The notes under the pieces are model-generated. The model had not been told where the DNA came from, ran no database searches, and worked only from the letters and a program-made list of their open reading frames with translations. Both the position numbers and the translations under genes were made by a program. Shown here piece after piece: positions 43,651 through 53,175 of a DNA stretch of 64,000 bases. Each line of letters begins with the position of its first letter. The stretch's first letter is position 1. The stretch is from Nectonema munidae (lineage: Eukaryota > Nematomorpha > Nectonematoida > Nectonematidae), in NCBI GenBank assembly GCA_030549495.1, contig JAUIRK010000196.1, forward strand, positions 124,001-188,000, given 5' to 3'.

Positions 43651-44954
43651 CGTAATAAAAACCTTTAGTTAAAAGGTCTTATAGAAGAGAAAAGTCTTAT
43701 TCGCCACAAAATATTTAAATTTATGTAAAATTTGCATTCCTATCAACTTCAGTAACTAAAATGTCGGAATTACAGGTTTTTTTGATCACTTTAATTTTTA
43801 TAGAAGAAAATCTCGCTATGACGAACCTAAGTCCTAAAGTGTCGATCTAAAAACTTCTACACAAATGAAGTTCAAGACAAACTAGTTGTGATAACATTTT
43901 TCTAATTACTTTTAAATTCAAATTTTGAAATAAATAATATACAAAAACTTTTTGAAGTATTTCATAAGTTTATTAACTAGAAATTTAGAAAAAGAATTCT
44001 TTTGAATAAATATTTCATGAAAAAATTTAGTAGGTCACATTGCCTCATATTTTTTTTTAAATTTTCTAATTTAGATACATAATTTAACAGAAGAATTTTC
44101 ATTCGTTTGAAAAAATAGTCTTAAACCAGAGCATAAAGCTAATCCAATTAGAATTTGGTGCTTGTTTGGTCGATTCTTTTACGTCGTCTAAATCTTTGTC
44201 AGTTGTGTTATATAATATTAAACTTATATTATTAGGTATAATTTTTAATTTAGGGCATTTAAAACTTTAAATGAATTTTATTTAAAAAACGTTATATAAA
44301 TAAGTTTGTTAATAATAATACCAAATTAATTGTTCAAAAAGAAGGAGATACTTTATAAGCAAATTTCTTTATTTTGTTTATTGTAATTCAAATAAAAAAT
44401 ATGAGTTATTATTAGAAAAACTCAAAACCTTAAATTTGAATTTTTAAATTAAAATTTAATGTAATCATAGCTCAATCATACAAAAGGAATGTCTATAAGA
44501 ACATCAAGTTTCACTGTGAATGAGTGATGTAATGTAGTTTTCTTCGTACTTCGAAATATAAGTGCTAAATATAATAATGCTATGTTACCATGAATAATAA
44601 ATATGGTTCAAGTCAAGAGGCTTATCTAACTTCGAAATAATCGTAGGGTTTAACACATGATATTCGTATTATGGATTGGGGATATTAAAAAACTTCGACT
44701 TAACCGAATGTTCGACATATCCGACTTCGACACAAAGATTTTATTGTATATGCTTTAGATCGAATTATGCACAAACTTAATAATCCCAAAACTTGCAAGG
44801 CGGAAAAAATACGCAGTAAACAGAATCGCCTGGATGATTTAGTTGCCGTACAGTAGAATCTTGAGTATCCCAATATTTAATTTTCAAGTATCCGAATTTC
44901 TTTAATTGTTGACTATGCATTGAAAAATTAGCCAATAAAATCTTTTTAAATTTC
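43651..44954. other. Unassigned AT-rich DNA with pogo-like scars
   Basis: Short pogo-type terminal strings at about 44678-44740 (CGACTTAACCGAATGTTCG) and 44853 (CAGTAGAATCTTGAGTATCC). No coding. Confidence 0.35.
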
Positions 44955-45045
44955 TATCTGCAGATGGCTTAGTGGTGGATTCGTAGAGTTGTTATCCAGT
45001 TTTGAAAGAATATTCTTCCCTTGGATGCGATACTACTGACTGATT
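44955..45045 (+). repeat. Degenerate tRNA-derived SINE, family 2, copy 2
   Basis: A-box-like TGGCTTAGTGGT and downstream CCTTGGATGCGATAC shared with 4840-4935. About 210 bp upstream of the orphan gene. Confidence 0.35.
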
Positions 45046-45254
45046 CTGATCTTTAAAAGATTAATGGTGTATTTACTTTATATCATATAGTGATAAAAAG
45101 AATTCATTTTTAGAACCTAACAAATGCCAGGCTGTAAGCTGGATGCTGAAAGCGTTCCTGTTAATTCATCTTTCCTAGACCCATAATTCTGTTTCATCAT
45201 TCAAAGATCAGTTGTGAGATGAGAACTCTATGGCAAAATTTCTACCCTTTCTGA

Positions 45255-45764
45255 ATGCTCGTCTTAAATAAAGAAAAGAAGCGAACCTCCTCATCTTCTA
45301 GATTGATCAATTCCGAGAGTATCGCCGGTAAGTACTCCAAAAAGTATTCTCACAATTCTAGTGAAATTCGCAAATGCTTTTCTTTGAAACCAACTTCCTC
45401 CTCCTTGCCCCCGATTCCCACGTCTGTGTCCTCCACTCATTTCTCCAAAACTCCTCCACCCGACGACTCTACTTCCAGCCCCGACAAAGATTATTCTTCT
45501 ACGCAGGTGGGCAGGGATAGCGTGAGTGTCAAGACAAACTCCTATGATATCGATGTCAATAACATTCCACCTTGGCTGCTTACCTACATCAGGGAAGAAG
45601 AGCAAAACTTTCCAGCCGACTGTTTCAGCCTATCCTACCCTTTGTTATTCAAGATTGACAACATCCTCAAAAGGATTCGCATGCAAGAAATAGAGAAAAT
45701 TGTTCTGAAGTATGAAAGTTATCGCTTAATGCTGTGCAAGGCTTTAGATGAAAAGAATCAGTAG
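45255..45764 (+). CDS. Single-exon orphan protein, 169 residues
   Basis: An uninterrupted ATG-to-TAG frame, clearly more GC-rich than the flanks, with an AATAAA signal at 45805-45810, about 40 bp after the stop. The N-terminal two thirds is Ser/Pro/Thr-rich and basic (residues ~1-95), so probably disordered. The C-terminal ~70 residues (from NNIPPWLLTYIREEE through ILKRIRMQEIEKIVLKYE to the end) look like a small helical domain with a PPWLL entry. I do not recognise the family. A good donor-like string, CCG|GTAAGTACT, lies inside the frame near 45329, so the true transcript could be spliced. It may be a terminal exon, an intronless gene or a retrocopy. The coding bias argues it is real; the function is unknown. 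Confidence 0.6.
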   Translation: MLVLNKEKKRTSSSSRLINSESIAGKYSKKYSHNSSEIRKCFSLKPTSSSLPPIPTSVSSTHFSKTPPPDDSTSSPDKDYSSTQVGRDSVSVKTNSYDIDVNNIPPWLLTYIREEEQNFPADCFSLSYPLLFKIDNILKRIRMQEIEKIVLKYESYRLMLCKALDEKNQ

Positions 45765-45804
45765 TGGTGTTCAACATTCAAATACCTATTACAATACTAA
45801 TAAT

Positions 45805-45810
45805 AATAAA
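45805..45810 (+). terminator. Poly(A) signal AATAAA
   Basis: Canonical hexamer 40 bp after the stop of the orphan ORF. Confidence 0.5.
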
Positions 45811-46007
45811 TATGCTATTTTTAAATGAAAGAGAAAATTTTCTAGAAGTTTTTTCAGTTTAAAAAAAGATCTTTCTACTTCTAAAGTTAAAACTTGACTA
45901 TTTTGTAATTTGAGATAAGTACTGCGAGAGATTTGAGAGTTTTCCATTTTATTGATTTCATTTTATTTGAATCTATTTTCAAGATAACTTTTAACGCCAC
46001 ATTCGTC

Positions 46008-46487
46008 TTAAATGAAATATTGTTGAAACAAGTAAAGGCATCTTCGCCTGAAAAAGTCTCCATGTTGACTTTTTCCGACTAAATCAATGAATCGTGAATA
46101 TTCTCTAATTATTATTGTTAGCAAGTTTTGACACAGATTTTCTTTTTTTAACAGTTTCTTAATATTTGGCAATAAAATTCCATCATCTTCATCATTAATT
46201 TCTTCACTGCTGGAAGATTTTAATGAAAATATTTTGCTGCTTGCAACCAATTTGTCAATTTCGTTACAATTGGAACTAAAGTGTTGCCGATAGGTTTGAA
46301 AAGAGAACGTCTTTTCTACAATTTTGCAGGATAGCTTAACTTTTAAGGTAAACTTGTGTAAAAGATGTGAAAAACATGCAATGATAAAAAAGTTTGGGAA
46401 TAAAATTCCATAACTTTTACAGCGGTTATATCGTATGTAACCGCATTTGTCAACAAAAAAAATTTGTCTTACAAAAAACTTCTTCAT
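46008..46487 (-). CDS. Unidentified ORF, possible gene or relic
   Basis: 159 codons converging on the orphan gene at 45255. The frame has an acidic patch (SSSEEINDEDDG) then a helical C-terminus (LLKKENLCQNLLTIIIREYSRFIDLVG). Just upstream on the same strand a different frame encodes a Cys-rich string (FYCKVCLTEVKHEEVFCK), suggesting a frameshifted zinc-binding N-terminus. That would make this a degraded element rather than a working gene. No family recognised. Confidence 0.3.
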   Translation of the reverse strand: MKKFFVRQIFFVDKCGYIRYNRCKSYGILFPNFFIIACFSHLLHKFTLKVKLSCKIVEKTFSFQTYRQHFSSNCNEIDKLVASSKIFSLKSSSSEEINDEDDGILLPNIKKLLKKENLCQNLLTIIIREYSRFIDLVGKSQHGDFFRRRCLYLFQQYFI

Positions 46488-46499
46488 GTTTAACCTCAG

Positions 46500-47766
46500 T
46501 CAGGCAAACTTTACAGTAAAACCTTTTATTAGATGAAAAAAAGCCCAACTATTGTGGAAGTGTTGATATAAAGAAGAAATCTTGTATGTATCGCTTATAA
46601 AAATTTTAGGCACATTGAATCAAAATGTGTTAAATATAAAAATTGACGTTATTGACCTAAACTCGAAAAATCTACTTTGATTGACTTAAAAATTTTAGAC
46701 TAAACAAGTAAAGATCTTCAAAGAGTTTTTGCTAAACGGAAATAAAAGTTGGCTTTATTGACTTTTACTCGCCCTGCTTATAAATATCTGCCATACAAGC
46801 TGTCATTTCTGACTATTTGTGCAGTGCTTATCTTAATGTTTAATGTTACCTACACCTCTTTCCATTCTTAATAAATATCTTCTCTCTCAAAATATAGAAT
46901 CAAGTATTTTAATTTATTTCATAACAAATAAACCAGAAAAGTTATGTTCAATTAGCTCAGGGAATGACTGAAAGATACTAATTTTTATAATAATTGCTAT
47001 GAAAAACAACATTTTGTTTCAAAACATGATTTATTTACAAATTAATTAAAGGATAAAATGTTTGTTTACAAATATCACAAAATAAATGAACATTAATCAA
47101 TTAGAAAATAATGGTGAGTGAGTACAATTTGGCACAGGCTTTTAGTAGTTGTTAGAATGATTTTTCATTAGTTAGATAAGAAGTCCAAAGTTTAACATCT
47201 GGTCATGGATATCATCTTATTTTTTGCGTTCGAACAGGCATGCTTTGTTATCCGTCATTAAAGATGTTGTAAATTTACAGGTATACATGTAGATTGCATA
47301 TGCCTGCTCTGATGTTGCGTCTCAAGTGCCAGCCTTCAACATTGGTTTTTGTAGAAGACTGGCTAGATCTCTGCATGCAGGCAGTTTTTGAACAACTATA
47401 AACTCTTCTAAAAGAGTGACATAAGTATTCCTTATTTTGATGAAATTGCTGAGGAGAAGAAATGTCAATTTTCTAAAAAATCAGAAATGATAAAAAAAAA
47501 CTTCATTCAAACCTTTTTAAATAATTTAGATTTCTTTGTTAATTACACTGGTCTGCACCATTTTTGCTGTCAGAATTTTTTTGCAGCTTTCTTGTCAGTT
47601 TTTTATGCTGATTTTGAATATGCTAATTTTTTGATTTGGTTAGCTCAACTTTTTCTGCAATTCAGAGTTGTTTCAGAATTGATTTTTTTGTTTTCATCTC
47701 TTCATATATAAATTTATTTATGTTTATCCGTGTTGAAAAAGATTTTTTGTTTAGAAATAATTAAAT
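46500..47766. other. Unassigned AT-rich DNA
   Basis: No supported gene; the frame at 47487-47711 is Phe/Leu-rich from T-rich sequence. Confidence 0.45.
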
Positions 47767-48985
47767 ATGTATAGAAAGTGTTTAAATGACCAAGATAGTT
47801 TTTGTTATATTTGCGGTATTGTCACCTTTCCTGTCCAAGTGTCGAAAATTACCAAGTTTGTCAAAAAATCCTATCATGCATATTTTGAGGTGAAACTGGG
47901 CGACCAGGACAAGCCCTTTGCACCGCATATCAGTTACAGAACTTGTGTTGAAGGTTTGAGAAGATGGATGGATGGAAAGCAACCTAAACTGGTTTTTGGA
48001 ATTCCTATGGTTTGGCGTGAACACTAGGATCATTGCACAGATTGTTATTTTTGATTGACATATTTGAAAGGCATAAACAAAAAGATAAAAGCCACTGTAA
48101 TATATCCAGATGTTGCATCCCTGATTAAACCTGCTACTCATGGTCCAGACGTGCCAGTACCGATAAACCATCAAACATTCACTCATTTTCAAGCTCGGTT
48201 GATGATGATGGTGAATCCTCTTCCGACAATTCCGCTACATGTATTATGAGTAATTCTGAACCAATTCGAATGACTTAAGCTAAGCTTAATGATTTAGTCA
48301 GAGACTTCGCCCTGCCGAAAGAATCTGCTCAGTTATTGGGCTCGCGATTGAGCAAGACAACTTGTTAGCCCCACAAACTACATTTACCTGGTATGGGGAA
48401 AAAGAATTTCGAGAGTTTTTTGCTTACAACAGCGACTCTTTTGTTTATTGTAAGAATGTTGGAAAGTTGATAGAAACTTTAGGAATCGAATACGATTCTA
48501 ATGACTGGTGACTTTTGGACTCTTCTCTTAAAAGTTTCAAAGCTCTTTTCCTGAACAACGGCATCACTTTTGCATCTGTTCCTTTGGCTCATTCTGTGAG
48601 AATTAAAGAAAATTTTGATGACAAAGTCTATTCTTTCAGCACTTAAATATGAAGAACATCAGTGGTTGATATGCGGAGATTTAAAAGTAATTTTACTAAG
48701 TTTCATTTATTCTAACAAAAATTTATTTTATGAATTTTCAGGTTGTTGGTATCTTAATGGGGTTACAAGGCGGATACACCAAATTTCCATGCTTCTTGTG
48801 CTTATGGGATAGTCGAGCTGACGACTTACATTTCAACCAAAAAGAATGCCCTTCAAGAAGGAAAATAAAAAAGGATTTTATCTTCCTCTTGTACCGGCAC
48901 AAAAGATCATGCTCCACCTCTAGATATTAAACTTGGTCTCATGAAAAAAACCCTTGCGATTTTGTCCGGCCCCCAAGAGTTGTAA
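47767..48985 (+). pseudogene. Zinc-binding multicopy ORF family, copy 2
   Basis: Starts MYRKCLNDQDSFCYICG; YFEVKLGDQDKPFAPHIS, then IPMVWREH and TDCYF, then KGINKKIKATVIYPDV. Further frames give YGEKEFREFFAYNSDSF, GKLIETLGIEYDSNDW and FLNNGITFASVPLAHSV. ALKYEEHQWLICGDLK is joined across a 55-bp intron to VVGILMGLQGGYTKFPCFLC with LWDSRADDLHF, then PPLDIKLGLMKK at the 3' cut. The CFLC motif and paired N-terminal cysteines suggest zinc binding. At least five stops or shifts; truncated near 48985, where a hAT-type end follows. Function and transposition chemistry unknown. Confidence 0.75.
48687..48741 (+). other. 55-bp spliceosomal intron in family copy 2
   Basis: Donor AAA|GTAATT and acceptor TTTTCAG|GTTGTT. 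Removal joins GDLK to VVGILMGLQGG in frame, as in other family members I recall. Confidence 0.7.
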
Positions 48986-49004
48986 AATTTCAAAACCCGA
49001 CTCG

Positions 49005-49030
49005 TGAGAGAATAAGTTTGCCACCCCTCG
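49005..49030. mobile_element. hAT-type terminal scar
   Basis: Complement reads GAGGGGTGGCAAACTTATTC, similar to common hAT ends. Confidence 0.3.
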
Positions 49031-49495
49031 CTTAGATCGATGTTTTAAATGGTTCTCATTGGCATATTTGCGAATATTGATTTTTCGACGCAATAATACA
49101 AAAGTCGAAGTGGACGATAACTAGTTATTAATCATATGTATTTTGAAATCAAAAACACGTGTCATCATTAAGTGTTAGGACGGATGAGGTGTACGGTGAT
49201 TATCATTTCTAGAAAAGTATCATGAAATTTGATTTAAAATCGATTTAATAGAACCAAATGTAAACTTTAGCATAAGAATAACGATTTTAAAATTTGAGGA
49301 CATTTCTCTTTATGAAATGAAATTTATTGGTTAAAAAAGAAGAAACTAATAAAATAATGGGAGAGAATTTAATTTAGAATAATTTTATCTGATGTTCGGA
49401 TTCAACAGCTGGAGAAAGCAGACAGGCGAATTATTAACGCCATCAAAAATCACAATCATTTATTTATAGAAGTCAACGCAAAGTCTGAGATAGTT
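49031..49495. other. Unassigned AT-rich DNA
   Basis: Nothing supported. Confidence 0.45.
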
Positions 49496-49619
49496 TTAAC
49501 CCGTTAACGACCAGATTTTGCTTTATAAAAAATATGAGCGTCTATAAATTCCTTTAATACAAACCGTCTGCTTTACATTAGATATCGTTTGATTTATTAT
49601 TCTCGTCGTTAACGAGTAA
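49496..49619. mobile_element. piggyBac-like MITE (CGTCTGC subfamily)
   Basis: TTAACCCGTTAACGACCAG at left and GTCGTTAACGAGTAA at right, inverse of each other. Interior AAACCGTCTGCTTTACATTA matches 17125-17241. Confidence 0.6.
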
Positions 49620-49785
49620 TACATTAACATTAACTGAGGCAATAGTTTGATTTGAAAATCTTCGCATATTTTTATACACTCTGGATAAATTTTACTCATT
49701 TTAATATAAAAACTATAGTTATACTCTAATTTTAAATTGGAAAGCACTCATATTTCACAAATTTAAAAAAATAAAGAAATTAACG

Positions 49786-49870
49786 TTAACCCTCAGGCAC
49801 AATGGGACACCAGTGTTCTAAAGGTCGTCTGCTTAATTGAAAATCTTTAATTAAGTTATGACAATTGCAC
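49786..49870. mobile_element. piggyBac-like MITE, left part
   Basis: TTAACCCTCAGGCACAATGG followed by GACACCAGTGTTC; right end not located. Confidence 0.5.
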
Positions 49871-50360
49871 CGATGCGAACGAGACGTTGATGTTTTGATA
49901 AAAAAATACGAGTTTTTTTTATGTAAAAAAAGTGTAGATGACCATTTACTTTCTGTGCAATTTGATTGATATGGAATAAGAGTAAATCAAAAAATGTTTC
50001 TCATTATGAATATTTAAAAATTTGGGATATTAACTTGTTGATTCTCAAATTAAAAAAAGATGTGGTGGCTTGTGGCTATGTATTTGAAGAAGACAAAGAA
50101 ACTTAACCTCTTTTGAAAAACCCAAAAGATGCGAAGTCTGTAAAACAGAAGGAAATCTAGAACACTCTGTTTTATATGCCAAAAAATTGTATATTTAGAA
50201 CATAGTGTTAAAATTTGTCAAAAATGTACAATATAAATTTTGATGTTTTTTAGGTAAATTTTACCCCGTGTGTATATTAACTAATATTTATTTGTTGAAT
50301 GCTTACGAAAAGTGACATTAAAAATGGTTCTGATCAATTCAACGGCGGATACAGAGGGAG
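49871..50360. other. Unassigned AT-rich DNA
   Basis: Nothing supported. Confidence 0.45.
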
Positions 50361-50611
50361 CACTTGCGGATCCGAAGGGGGGGGGGGGGGCGTCTAGACT
50401 TCGGCCCCCTTATGGAGTGAGGCCTCAAAAATTCTTGTTTCAATTTTCTCGGACCCTTCATTCATCAGGATTTCTATGGTATTGAAATTTGGTTTTTGTT
50501 ATGAAATGCTGTCGGAGACGATGATGATAAATAACGTCTGAACTTTAAAAAACTAACAAAATTAATATTTCAAATTAGGCCCCCTATAGTCGATTTCTGG
50601 ATCCGCCACTG
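50361..50611. mobile_element. hAT-type MITE, 251 bp, perfect TSD
   Basis: CACTTGCGGATCCG at left, CTGGATCCGCCACTG at right, flanked by perfect 8-bp AGAGGGAG (50353-50360 and 50612-50619). Contains a 14-bp-plus G run near its left end. Confidence 0.85.
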
Positions 50612-51603
50612 AGAGGGAGGCTAAGGGGCGCTAGCTCCCCACCCCGGTCTCTTTTGAAAGCTTAGCTTAATAATTTTGAACAATTATTATTGGCAGTATA
50701 AAAATATTGGGTATTTCTATATTTTAAATAAACATTTTATATACAATGATTATGCAAAATTAAAAATTTTCAGACTCAAGTTTTAAAGAAATTGACTTCT
50801 GTTTTATCTTATTCTTGTTATTGGAAATTTTTTATTTTCAGATTACTTTTAACTAAAATGCAATCGAATGTCATACATGCCAATTAACCTAATTTGGACG
50901 CGATTGTACAGACTTTGCCACTTAATCCTAATTTGACAAAAAAAACGTAGTCAAAATCGCGATTTCAAAAAAAATATTTTCTCTATTTGTTTATAGAACT
51001 TTTTATGAATTAAATTTTATTAAAAAGCTAAATGATGGCCCTGATACAAAAAAACTATCATAACAAGTATAATAATTAGTGTGTTTTGAAATGGAATATT
51101 TTGGTAAAAAAAAGGAAGAAAATAACAAAATCTTTGCACTAATTTTATGATGTCTTGATTCTGCAGATGAAGAAAACAAAGGAGAGCTTCATCGGGATGT
51201 TAACGCCAACATCAGTTAGTTTTAATCATGGTTGAGTATATTAGAGCACTGAATTTAATTTCAAAGGCTTTTTTGTAATTACGTTTGTATATACTAGTTT
51301 ACAATGTCTCAATTTTTCTGTCCCACATATTTGACGTAAGTACCAATAAAATTATTTCTGGTATATTTTGGCTATGTGACTACAAGTTTACAAACCTGGG
51401 TATAAACAACGTTACTAAACACCCAAGTACAGCTTTTCAAAAAATCATATAGGACAAAATATGAGCAAGACTGTATTAAAAAATACTATATACTTTAATG
51501 TCTGATCAATTGATAGTGGATTTATTATCGCTGAATTTTTTTCTTCAAATTTTATTATCACGCATATTTCACAAACTCGTATATAAATAATGCATAATTT
51601 GCA
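50612..51603. other. Unassigned AT-rich DNA
   Basis: Nothing supported. Confidence 0.45.
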
Positions 51604-51729
51604 TTAACCCATACCATAAAAATCAGACGATATTTAAAAAAAACGCAGACGATTTATATTCAAAGTCATTGAAAAAAGCAGACGAAGATGAAATTACTTA
51701 TGTTGCCAAATGGGAACATTGGGACTTAA
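51604..51729. mobile_element. piggyBac-like MITE, sister of the LIAS copy
   Basis: TTAA at both ends (51604-51607, 51726-51729). The interior AAATCAGACGATATTTAAAA and AAGCAGACGAAGATGAAATT are the inverse of 29636-29773. Confidence 0.65.
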
Positions 51730-52550
51730 AATACTAAAATTTTGTAAATAACGAGACAACAAGTTTATCATTTAATTCTTCATTTAAAATAAAGCTAAAA
51801 TATCCCATACTAAAATTTTGGCAGGTAGTATGGAATGGTGGGCTATCACAAAATTGTAGTAAGAATATTACATCAGACAAATTTTTTTGTATTAATGTGG
51901 TATCAATTATAAAAGTTTTTTAGAATGAATTCCTGCATGGACTTTGACTAACCAACATGGCTTTATTTTTCGCAATCAATAAATGATGATATCATAACTA
52001 TAACAATTAGTGATTTTTTAAACAATTGTGAGAGAACCTTCAATCATTATAAATATTTTTATAATTAGGTCTACATATTCATCTTTTAGCTCTTATAAAA
52101 ACTTTAAAAGAAATCTGTGGTCTGTTGTACAATACCATAACATCGTAAAATTGAATATACACTTTTGTCAATATATAACATAGAAAAATCTAAGTATATT
52201 TATTTGTTTACAATATAAAAATTTTTGCTCATTGAAAATTTAATTAAAAAATAATAGCTAATATTTTTTTCTATATTCTGCAAAAGATCCAAAACCTCAT
52301 CTAAAAAATATAATCCCGAAGATTATCATTTGAATTACAAATAAAAAATAGTTTTTAATTTTTGTATTTTATTCTATTGAATAATAAATATATGTTTACG
52401 CAAATATTATTTGTAAACGACCCACATGTATAGCAGTGTTATAATCATTTTCCAAAAGATTGCAAAAACTACATCGAAAATATCTCTATTTGAAAAAATA
52501 AATTTAGATGCCCTTTTTTGAATTTTTTTATGAAGTGCTTTGTGCATAAT
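51730..52550. other. Unassigned AT-rich DNA
   Basis: Nothing supported. Confidence 0.45.
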
Positions 52551-52840
52551 ACAGTAAATCCTCGGATATCGGAGAAGTCGGACCGCGACCGAGAATACAA
52601 ATGTTTGCCTTCTTCTTATTTTCTTTGACTTTTTAATTTCGCTTTGGTTAACAAGCAGCCATTTTATTTTTTTACTCGATAGATAGTTCGCGGTCATTCT
52701 AAATTTTGACGTTATTCCAAAGCTTATTGTGACTATAAATTCGTCGAATTTGAAATATTTTTTTCTACCATATATATATATAGTAGAGCCTTTGTTATGT
52801 CGGACAATCGGCATAGTCGAACACCCTTCTACCCTATGTA
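52551..52840. mobile_element. Two pogo-like terminal repeats
   Basis: CAGTAAATCCTCGGATATCG near 52551 and TAGTAGAGCCTTTGTTATGT near 52787, each followed by a GTCGGAC word. Both point the same way, so they are left ends of two copies rather than one intact element. They interrupt a minus-strand hAT relic. Confidence 0.35.
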
Positions 52841-52849
52841 GTCGATGAG

Positions 52850-53175
52850 TAGACGAATCTGTCTCAATAAAGCAAATTGGCGTGCTTGAACTTTGACTAT
52901 TTAAATTTGATACTGACAAACTTTGTTGAGGCTCGTTGTGCTTGATAAAACTCGAAATATTTTCTTGTTTAGCAGCCTTCAAACCTTTCAAATGTTTGAC
53001 ACTTTTATCGTGATGACTTGAAAGCGCACTTCTACCCAAAGTTATGTCCTTCTTACAAAGAACACAATATGCTAAGCCAGGATCATTTGTTTTCTTTCAA
53101 CCATGGCTTCCATTCAGGAACACTCAGCCATTCACTAAGGAAAGAACTTTTCCAAGCTGATTTATTACTGGGCAT
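52850..53175 (-). pseudogene. hAT-type N-terminal zinc-finger relic
   Basis: Minus strand: MPSNKSAWKSSFLSEWLSVP then EWKPWLKE, one frameshift, then AYCVLCKKDITLGRSALSSH with HDKSVKHLKGLK. This is a C-x2-C...H-x5-H TTF/BED-like finger followed by a Ser/Gln-rich linker (QENISSFIKHNE). No catalytic part follows; it runs into pogo-type repeats. Confidence 0.6.

Noticed and set aside
45291-45605. 104-codon minus-strand frame
   Set aside because: Antisense shadow of the orphan ORF at 45255-45764.
47782-48192. 136-codon minus-strand frame
   Set aside because: Antisense of zinc-binding family copy 2.
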